Source: Chloroflexota bacterium
GTDB lineage: Bacteria; Chloroflexota; Anaerolineae; JACRMK01
NCBI GenBank assembly: GCA_016200765.1
Contig: JACQEC010000143.1
Location: forward strand, 1-11,353
Reading direction: 5' to 3'
DNA length: 11,353 bases
Both the position numbers and the translations under genes were made by a program. Shown one piece after another: positions 5,938-11,353 of this stretch. A model generated the notes under the pieces. The model worked only from the letters and a program-made list of their open reading frames with translations, searched no databases and was not told the origin of the DNA. Position 1 is the first letter of the stretch; the number at the start of each line of letters is the position of its first letter.

Positions 5938-8793
5938 TCATGGCTTCGGCGTCGCGGTGGGGGTTGGCACTGCGGTCTGCGTTGACGCAGGCGTCGGGCT
6001 GGCACAGCGAATGTCCAGCGTCGGTATCGGCGTCAGCAGGCCGCCGCCGAGCGGCACGCAAGACAGCGTCGGCGTTGGGGTGCGCGTGGACGCCGGGGTA
6101 ACCGTTGTGCTTGCCGTAGGCGTAGGCGTCCGGGTTGGGGTTGGGGTCGGCGTCGTCGTGGGCGTGGGCGTAAAGGTAAATGCAGGGGTTGCCGTTGGCG
6201 CGGGGGTCGGGTTCAGCACCAGCACGCGCGTGCAGGACTCGGCCTTGTTGCCCTTCTTATCCGTGGCGACGACACGCAGGGAATAGACGCCGTTCGGCAC
6301 GGCGGCGGAATCCCACTGGGCCAACACGCTGTTCGTCACCTTCGTGCTATTGGATGGGCTGACCGTGCCCCAGCCGATGGGGTCGTCGCCGACACCATAT
6401 TCGGTTATGTACGAGGCAAAATCGGGGATGTCCACGGAACCGATGAGGTCAATCAGTCCCTGCGCAGAGTTGTTCATCAGCGGTTGGGTCAGGGATACCT
6501 TGAGCAGTTTAGGAGGCTGTGGCACGCCGTGGTCATTCGCCCAATCGCGCAGCTCATCGCCTTTATAGAAGTCGGCGGCCGTAAAGCCCGCGCGGAACTG
6601 CCAGGCCGAAGCCGCCCACTGGCGGAACTCCTGATCGGCGAAGGCCGCCGCTGTGCGTTCTTCCTTCAGGTTGACCGGACAACGCTCGTCATAGACTTGC
6701 CCCGTCAGCCGATCAGCCAGATAGCGGCGATACACAAAATCACCCGGCGGCACGTTCGACTTGAAGAACACCTCCGGGCGTTTGTGGGGGCACAAGTCGT
6801 TTGCCAGAAAGCCCGTATCCGAGCAGATGTATTGCAGAACCATATCCGGCACCGACGGAAACTGTTTGGCTGGCTTGCCTTTCGCGACCTCTTCGATGAA
6901 ATCGTGCCAGATGGGCGCGGCCCCGCTGATGCCGGAGGTGCCAATCATGGCCTTGTTGTTGTTATTGCCGACCCACACGCCGACGACGAGATTATCGGCG
7001 GTGTAGCCGACCGTCCAATTGTCGCGCGAGTCGTTGGTCGTGCCGGTCTTCACCGCCGCCGGCCGCGACAGCTTGAGCACGGAGTTCGGCCCAAATGCCG
7101 GCGTGCGCGCGGCGTTGTCCTCTAGGATGTCGGTGATCATATAGGCATACTGTGGCTTGACCACTTCGGGTGCGGGTGCGGGCTTGAACTCTTGCAGGAC
7201 TTTGCCGGTGCCATCGGTGATCTTCAGGATGCTGACCGGCGTCGCGCGCTTGCCCTGATTGGCAAACACGGCATACGCCGCGGTCAACTCAAAGAGGGTC
7301 ACGTCGCCGCCGCCGAGCGTCAGCGAGAGGCCATAATCCTTGCGTGTGAACGACTTGATGCCCAGCCGCTCGGCCATCTTGATCATGTCCGGCAGGCCGA
7401 CGAAGTTCAACGTCTTCACCGCCGGAATGTTATATGAGTTCGCCAGCGCGTCGCGCGCGGTGACGAAGCCGTGAAACTTGCCGTCGTAGTTGCGCGGCTC
7501 GTAGTCGGGGTTGGGCTTATCGGGAAACTTCGAGGGGTTATCGAGAATCAGCGTGGCGGGCGTCCAACCTTTCTCGAAGGCCGCGACATACGTCACCGGC
7601 TTGATGGAGGAGCCGGGCTGGCGCTGGCGCAGGGTGACGTTCACCTGCCCGTCAATTTCCTTGTTGAAGAAATCCACACTGCCGAGCATGGCCTTGATCT
7701 CGCCCGTGCCGGCGTCCAGCGCCAACAGCGCGGCGTTCGATGCGTTCTGCGCCTTGAGTTTGTCAATCTGCGTTTTGGCGACGCGTTCCGCCGTCATCTG
7801 CCAGTCGAGGTCAAGCGTCGTGGTTACGGCCAGCCCGAGGCGGTAAAGGTCTTGCGCGCCATACTTGTCTTCCAACAGTTGGCGCACATAGACACTCCAA
7901 TGCGGCGCGCGAACCTCGTTGACCGTTTTTAACGGGATGAGGCTTAACGGCTGGTTATAGGCCCGCACTGCATCGTCAGACGACAAGACCGCTTTGTGTC
8001 CCAACTGGTCTATGACGACCTCGTGCTGGACCATCAGGTTGAGCACGGTGCGCTGGCGCTCCTTCGCGTCGTCAAAGTTGGTATAGGGATCGTAGAAGGC
8101 CGGCGCCTGCGGCAGGCCCGCCAGAAACGCGGCCTCGGCAAGATTGAGGTCCACCGCGCGCTTGCTAAAGTAGGTCTGCGCGGCGGCCTCGATACCATAG
8201 GCCTGATTGCCGTAATAGATCTCGTTCAAATAAATCTCAAGAATCTGGTCTTTCGGGTACTGGCGGGTCAACTCGTTCGCCAGAATGATTTCGCTGACCT
8301 TGCGCTCAAGCGTGCGCTCGGTGCGCTCATAGACGTTTTTGACCAACTGCTGGGTGATGGTACTGCCGCCGACCTCGCGCCCACGGATGACGACGTTGTA
8401 GAGCGCGCGGGCAATGCCCACCACGTCAAAGCCGGGGTTGGTATAAAAGGAAGGGTCCTCGGTCGCCAGCGTCGCCTCGATGAGGTTCTTCGGAATCTGT
8501 TGGATCGGCACGACGATGCGCCGCCCGGCGTTGGGGTCGTTGATCTCGTAGAGCAATTTGCCCGTGCGGTCGAGAATACGGGTCGAGTTGAAGGTCGAGG
8601 CTCTCTGCTTGAGCTCGGCGGCCGGAGGCAGGTCCTTCGCCACCGATGTCCAGACAACCAGCGCGCCCGCCGAGGCGAGGAAAAACACGAGCACAAACGC
8701 GATCATGGCGAGCAGGAAAGCCCGCGCCGCGCTGTAGCCACAGCCGGAGCCTTCCTGGCGGTAAGCATAATAATCGTCAAGCGGGGTGGTCAT
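5938..8793 (-). CDS. bifunctional class A penicillin-binding protein (PBP1A type)
   Basis: A 951-residue peptidoglycan synthase that polymerises lipid II and cross-links the strands, acting outside the membrane. A cytoplasmic N-terminus is followed by a membrane anchor at 24-48. The GT51 glycosyltransferase (about 70-245) has ATEDPSFY with catalytic Glu112, GGSTITQQLVKN (142-153), RKVSEIILANELT and KDQILEIYLNEIYYG. The transpeptidase (about 320-640) has S395-SIK with the catalytic Ser, S453-YN and K582-TGT. A small cysteine-containing region (656-705) follows, then an Ig/FN3-like domain (about 768-860; VDIPDFASYITEYGVGDDP, YSLRVVATDKKGN), and a Thr-Pro-rich tail (862-951) with two Cys. In the GT51 motif the usual His of EDxxFxxHxG is Asn (EDPSFYTNPG). 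Start ATG 8793 has no Shine-Dalgarno at normal distance; see the promoter entry. A divergent amidase gene lies upstream. Confidence 0.97.
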   Translation of the reverse strand: MTTPLDDYYAYRQEGSGCGYSAARAFLLAMIAFVLVFFLASAGALVVWTSVAKDLPPAAELKQRASTFNSTRILDRTGKLLYEINDPNAGRRIVVPIQQIPKNLIEATLATEDPSFYTNPGFDVVGIARALYNVVIRGREVGGSTITQQLVKNVYERTERTLERKVSEIILANELTRQYPKDQILEIYLNEIYYGNQAYGIEAAAQTYFSKRAVDLNLAEAAFLAGLPQAPAFYDPYTNFDDAKERQRTVLNLMVQHEVVIDQLGHKAVLSSDDAVRAYNQPLSLIPLKTVNEVRAPHWSVYVRQLLEDKYGAQDLYRLGLAVTTTLDLDWQMTAERVAKTQIDKLKAQNASNAALLALDAGTGEIKAMLGSVDFFNKEIDGQVNVTLRQRQPGSSIKPVTYVAAFEKGWTPATLILDNPSKFPDKPNPDYEPRNYDGKFHGFVTARDALANSYNIPAVKTLNFVGLPDMIKMAERLGIKSFTRKDYGLSLTLGGGDVTLFELTAAYAVFANQGKRATPVSILKITDGTGKVLQEFKPAPAPEVVKPQYAYMITDILEDNAARTPAFGPNSVLKLSRPAAVKTGTTNDSRDNWTVGYTADNLVVGVWVGNNNNKAMIGTSGISGAAPIWHDFIEEVAKGKPAKQFPSVPDMVLQYICSDTGFLANDLCPHKRPEVFFKSNVPPGDFVYRRYLADRLTGQVYDERCPVNLKEERTAAAFADQEFRQWAASAWQFRAGFTAADFYKGDELRDWANDHGVPQPPKLLKVSLTQPLMNNSAQGLIDLIGSVDIPDFASYITEYGVGDDPIGWGTVSPSNSTKVTNSVLAQWDSAAVPNGVYSLRVVATDKKGNKAESCTRVLVLNPTPAPTATPAFTFTPTPTTTPTPTPTRTPTPTASTTVTPASTRTPTPTLSCVPLGGGLLTPIPTLDIRCASPTPASTQTAVPTPTATPKP

Positions 8794-8800
8794 AGGTCAA

Positions 8801-8829
8801 ATGCTAACACCTCGATAGGGGGAAGTCAA
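8801..8829 (-). promoter_or_regulatory. candidate promoter of the penicillin-binding protein gene, possibly leaderless
   Basis: On the minus strand TTGACT (8824-8829, five of six consensus) and TAGCAT (8801-8806, four of six) are separated by exactly 17 bases. The -10 ends 7 bases before the ATG at 8793, so transcription would begin at or next to the start codon. That fits the absence of a well-placed ribosome site; GAGGTG lies too far, about 14 bases away and inside the promoter spacer. Confidence 0.5.
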
Positions 8830-8842
8830 AAAACTTTTGCGG

Positions 8843-9003
8843 TCAACGGATTGGGATAACGGATTAGCGGATTCGCGCCTTTGTTGTCGCAAGGTGTCGC
8901 GCCAGTCATCGTCTTGCGCGGCCCCCGACTGGATCGGGGGTGGTCATCATCGCCGACGAGCGCCTAAATCCGCTAATCCGTTGCGCCGCAGGCAATCCGT
9001 TGA
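8843..9003. mobile_element. MITE-like repeat, copy B (terminal inverted repeats)
   Basis: The left end (8843-8872) matches the left end of copy A base for base over 30 positions. The right end is an inverted copy split into two perfect blocks, 8968-8982 (15 bases) and 8994-9003 (10 bases), with 11 other bases (8983-8993) in place of five. The central hairpin is at 8922-8940, arms CCCCCGA/TCGGGGG, loop CTGGA, the reverse complement of the loop in copy A, so the core is inverted relative to A. The element sits about 50 bases upstream of the penicillin-binding protein start, in the divergent gap to the amidase. Confidence 0.7.
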
Positions 9004-9083
9004 ACGCGCAATTCCATGGATGCTCTCTCTCATCCATAAGGACGGAGAAAATCGCCGAAATGTTTCCCGTTTCACAAGCCTTG

Positions 9084-9149
9084 TGCTAGAATGCGCGCGT
9101 GGTTCGCGGCCGGTGCCGCCCGCCGCCTGTTATCCGATTATGGTAGAAT
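9084..9149 (+). promoter_or_regulatory. two extended -10 boxes upstream of the amidase
   Basis: TGCTAGAAT at 9084-9092 and TGGTAGAAT at 9141-9149 both match the extended -10 form TGnTAtAAT with one change in the hexamer. Neither has a good -35 box, as expected for extended -10 promoters. They would give leaders of roughly 88 and 31 bases before ATG 9187. Confidence 0.4.
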
Positions 9150-9186
9150 AGAGCCACCGACCGAAACTTGCGCAAGGAGGCGTAAG

Positions 9187-10050
9187 ATGATCAAAGAGCC
9201 ACCGATGGTGATTGATGGCCGGGTCATGCAACAGAAAGATTTTGTCGCTTACGTCATGGCCAAAGAGTTTGGACCGGAGCCGCCCACCGCCATCTTCCTG
9301 CATCACACCTGGCGGCCGGCGCAACACGACTGGCAGGGACTGGATACGCTGTTGGCGATGAAAGCCTATTATGAGCACCAGTCGTGGGTGGACGAGGCCG
9401 GGCAAGCGCATTCCGGCTGGACGGCTGGGCCGCACCTGTTTATCGCCGAGGACGGCATCTGGCTGTTCAGCGACATGGCCTACGATGGCGTCGGCGTGGT
9501 GGGCCACAACCACCTGTCTCTGCACATCGAGATGGTCGGCGACTTCGACAGCGATCCGCCGTCCGGCAAAACCTGGGCGAACACCGTCACCGCGCTCGGC
9601 GCGCTTCATGCGCGCCTCGGCCTCGAAACCAAGAGCCTGATGTTTCACCGCGACTTTTCGTCCAAGACGTGCCCCGGCAACGCCGTCACGAAAGAGTGGG
9701 TTATCCCGCAGGTCGAGGCGTGGGTGCGCGAGTTTCGCCAATACGAGGCTCTACGAAACGCCGTGATGGATCAGGCCCGGCGGCTGTTTTACGCCAATAT
9801 CAACCCCGAGGCCGCGCTCTATCGCGTCTCACAGGCACGCGGTCTGCTAGGCCCGTTGAGCGACGAATGGACGGTGGACGCCAACAGCCAGCACTACATC
9901 GTCCAGTTTTTTGTGGACGCGCTGGTCGTGCCGGTAGGGCAATGGAAGCAGGTGAAACGGCTGTCCGAAGTCAGCGATGTCACCCACAGCCCCCCGCCGG
10001 GCGGCGCTGGGGCAGGCTCTGGCTCCGTCACGCCCGCAGATAGCGAATAG
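9187..10050 (+). CDS. N-acetylmuramoyl-L-alanine amidase, PGRP/amidase_2 type
   Basis: A 287-residue protein with the T7-lysozyme/PGRP fold that cuts the bond between N-acetylmuramic acid and L-alanine in peptidoglycan. Zinc ligands are a His in FLHHTW (residue 39 or 40), His154 and Cys162; the segment HRDFSSKTCPG keeps the T7 lysozyme spacing His-x5-Lys-x-Cys, with Lys160 as catalytic lysine. SGWTAGPHLFIAEDG (76-90) and HIEMVGDFD (113-121) are typical of the family. Residues 188-262 form a helical C-terminal extension of unknown role, and the last 20 residues are Gly/Pro/Ser-rich. No signal peptide is visible, so export or an intracellular recycling role is open. Start ATG 9187 lies six bases after AAGGAGG. 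The last codons and the TAG stop lie in a GATAGCGAATAG repeat, so the present C-terminus may be repeat-derived. Confidence 0.92.
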   Translation: MIKEPPMVIDGRVMQQKDFVAYVMAKEFGPEPPTAIFLHHTWRPAQHDWQGLDTLLAMKAYYEHQSWVDEAGQAHSGWTAGPHLFIAEDGIWLFSDMAYDGVGVVGHNHLSLHIEMVGDFDSDPPSGKTWANTVTALGALHARLGLETKSLMFHRDFSSKTCPGNAVTKEWVIPQVEAWVREFRQYEALRNAVMDQARRLFYANINPEAALYRVSQARGLLGPLSDEWTVDANSQHYIVQFFVDALVVPVGQWKQVKRLSEVSDVTHSPPPGGAGAGSGSVTPADSE

Positions 10051-10054
10051 CGAA

Positions 10055-10102
10055 TAGCCGATGGCTGATGGCTGATAGCCGATAGCCATCGGCCATCGGC
10101 CA
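10055..10102. repeat. strong imperfect hairpin made of GATAGC/GATGGC units
   Basis: Arms 10055-10073 and 10084-10102 pair over 19 positions with one mismatch and one G-U, enclosing a 10-base loop. The arms are built from iterated GCCGATGGC/GCCATCGGC units, and the repetitive run starts at about 10038, inside the amidase gene. No T-tract follows on either strand, so it is not a standard Rho-independent terminator, although the folded RNA could still stop or protect transcripts. It resembles a dispersed intergenic repeat. Confidence 0.6.
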
Positions 10103-10132
10103 CAATCGAATGCAAAGGACCTGGGAGGTTGG

Positions 10133-11353
10133 ATGAAACTAAACGTTCGGCTGGGACAGATTCAGAACGAAGCCAGCGACTTGATCGTCGTCAACCTGTT
10201 TGAAGGCGTCACCATGCCCGGCGGGGCGACGGGCGCGGTTGATGCCGCGTTGCAGGGCATGATCGCCGATGTGCTGGCAAGCGGCGACTTCAAGGGCCGC
10301 TTGAACGCCACCACAGTCTTTTATCCGCGCGGCGCGATTCAGGCCAAGAGGGTATTGCTCGTCGGATTGGGCAAGGCCGAGAAGTTCGGCCTCGATCAGG
10401 CGCGGCAGGTTGCGGCCACCGCCGCCAAAAAAGCGCGCGAGTTGGGCGCGAAGACCTACGCGACCATCGTGCACGGCGCGGGCATCGGCGGGCTGGCTGT
10501 GCAGGACGCGGCGCAGGCGCTGGCCGAAGGCACCCTGCTCGGGCTCTATCAATACAAGGAATACAAGAAGGCCGACGACAACGGCGGCGAGGTCGGCGGG
10601 GTCACCATCGTAGAGTATGACGCGGCCAAACTCGATGACATCCAGGAAGGGGTGCGGGTTGGGCGCGCCATCGCCGAGGGGCAGATGGTGGCGCGCGACC
10701 TCTCGAACAAGCCCGGCAACGCCGCGACTCCGGCCTTCCTCGCCGACACCGCCCGCCAGATCGGTCAGGAGCACGACATTCAGGTGACCGCGCTTAGCTT
10801 CGCCGAATGCAAAGCCATGGGCATGGGCATGTTCAGCGGCGTGGCGCAGGGCAGCAACGAGCCGTCGCAGTTCATCGTCATGGACTACAACGGCGGCGGC
10901 CCCGGCGCCGACACGGTGGTGCTGGTCGGCAAGGGCATCACCTTTGACAGCGGCGGCATCAGCATCAAGCCGACCGACGGCATGTGGGACATGAAGCACG
11001 ACATGTCGGGCGGCGCGGCGGTCATCGGCGCGATGCAGGCCGTGGGCGCGCTGGGTCTGCCCCTGCACGTGGTGGGCATCGTGCCCGCGACCGAGAACAT
11101 GTTGAGCGGCACCGCCTTCAAGCCCGGCGACATCCTGCGCGCCATGAACGGCAAGACGATCGAGATTCAGAGCACCGACGCCGAAGGTCGCCTCGTGCTG
11201 GGCGACGCGCTGTGCTATGCGGCGCGCTTCAAGCCCCAAGCGGTGATTGACATGGCGACGCTGACCGGCGCGTGCATGATCGCCCTGGGCAAGCACGCCG
11301 CGGGGCTGTTGAGCAACGACCAGCCGCTGGCCGACAAACTGAAGGCCGCCGCC
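10133..11353 (+). CDS. pepA: leucyl aminopeptidase, M17 family (3' partial)
   Basis: Cytosolic two-metal exopeptidase that releases N-terminal residues from peptides. The first 407 residues are visible. Residues 1-160 are the N-terminal macro-like domain and 170 onward the catalytic domain. Relative to bovine lens aminopeptidase every active residue falls at a constant offset of 17: Lys267 and Asp272 (VGKGITFDSGG), Lys279 (SIKP), Asp290 (KHDMSGGA), Asp349, Glu351 and Arg353 (STDAEGRL). The signature normally reads NTDAEGRL; here the Asn is Ser347. All metal ligands are kept, so activity is expected. ATG 10133 follows GGGAGG (10123-10128) by four bases. The gene lies 82 bases after the amidase stop, across the repeat hairpin. 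The missing C-terminus is due to the window edge. Confidence 0.96.
   Translation, partial: MKLNVRLGQIQNEASDLIVVNLFEGVTMPGGATGAVDAALQGMIADVLASGDFKGRLNATTVFYPRGAIQAKRVLLVGLGKAEKFGLDQARQVAATAAKKARELGAKTYATIVHGAGIGGLAVQDAAQALAEGTLLGLYQYKEYKKADDNGGEVGGVTIVEYDAAKLDDIQEGVRVGRAIAEGQMVARDLSNKPGNAATPAFLADTARQIGQEHDIQVTALSFAECKAMGMGMFSGVAQGSNEPSQFIVMDYNGGGPGADTVVLVGKGITFDSGGISIKPTDGMWDMKHDMSGGAAVIGAMQAVGALGLPLHVVGIVPATENMLSGTAFKPGDILRAMNGKTIEIQSTDAEGRLVLGDALCYAARFKPQAVIDMATLTGACMIALGKHAAGLLSNDQPLADKLKAAA

Larger units (their letters stand above)
8794..9186. other. 393-base divergent intergenic region
   Basis: Gene-free stretch between the minus-strand penicillin-binding protein and the plus-strand amidase. 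It holds, from left to right, the possible leaderless promoter (8801-8829), repeat copy B (8843-9003), two extended -10-like boxes toward the amidase (9084-9092 and 9141-9149) and the amidase ribosome site (9174-9180). Open frames here are short and resemble nothing. Confidence 0.7.

Noticed and set aside
6100..6230. Short tandem repeat or CRISPR-like array
   Set aside because: The periodic DNA is explained by the alternating Thr and Pro codons of the PBP tail; units are degenerate and there are no spacers.
7996..8859. 287-codon plus-strand frame opposite the PBP
   Set aside because: Antisense shadow of the GT51 region, with no start signal or domain.
9091..9186. N-terminal extension of the amidase from an ATG at 9091
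   Set aside because: It has no ribosome site and includes the extended -10 boxes; ATG 9187 has AAGGAGG at the right distance and matches the family start.
9847..10115. Minus-strand frames across the amidase 3' end
   Set aside because: Their SAIGY-type repetitive peptides come from reading the GATAGC repeat; they are antisense to a clear gene.
10139..11296. 385-codon minus-strand frame opposite pepA
   Set aside because: Shadow of a GC-rich gene; His/Ala/Gly/Arg-rich with no domain, while the plus strand encodes an unmistakable aminopeptidase.

Overview
The window looks like a chromosomal segment of a GC-rich bacterium, most probably of the phylum Chloroflexi (Anaerolineae-like). The indications are a bifunctional penicillin-binding protein ending in a long Thr-Pro tail, a fused phosphotransferase/class III aminotransferase relic, a PGRP-type amidase of a kind common in that group, and intergenic repeats built from short GGATT and GATAGC units. 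This assignment is an inference from protein style; there is no rRNA or tRNA here to confirm it. Both window edges cut through genes.

Left part, plus strand (2-3853): the C-terminal 228 residues of DNA polymerase I (polA); a small DUF433 antitoxin-like gene with no visible toxin partner; then a tightly overlapping chain of an alpha/beta hydrolase, an AlkD-like DNA alkylation repair protein, two fragments of a decayed aminoglycoside-phosphotransferase/aminotransferase fusion, and a PIG-L family zinc deacetylase. Every junction in this chain overlaps by 1-8 bases, so it is probably one translationally coupled operon.

Middle part, minus strand (3854-8793): a two-transmembrane SLATT/DUF4231-like protein whose stop codon abuts that of the deacetylase; a membrane-bound ferritin (ferritin-like domain fused to a VIT1/CCC1 transporter) for iron or manganese handling; and a 951-residue class A penicillin-binding protein. 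A 161-181 bp repeat with 30-base terminal inverted repeats and a central GC hairpin (MITE-like) occurs on each side of the penicillin-binding protein gene, at 5678-5858 and 8843-9003.

Right part, plus strand (9187-11353): a peptidoglycan amidase divergent from the penicillin-binding protein, then a strong intergenic hairpin made of another repeat that also supplies the amidase stop codon, then a leucyl aminopeptidase (pepA) running off the edge. The penicillin-binding protein and amidase make and cut peptidoglycan and share one 393-base divergent control region (8794-9186) that holds repeat copy B and several promoter-like boxes.

I see no CRISPR array, phage, integrase or clear multi-gene defence island. 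The most notable items are the doubly deleted fusion relic inside a still-coupled operon, the paired MITE-like elements, the tyrosine at the ddNTP-discriminating position of the polymerase, and the repeat-encoded amidase end.
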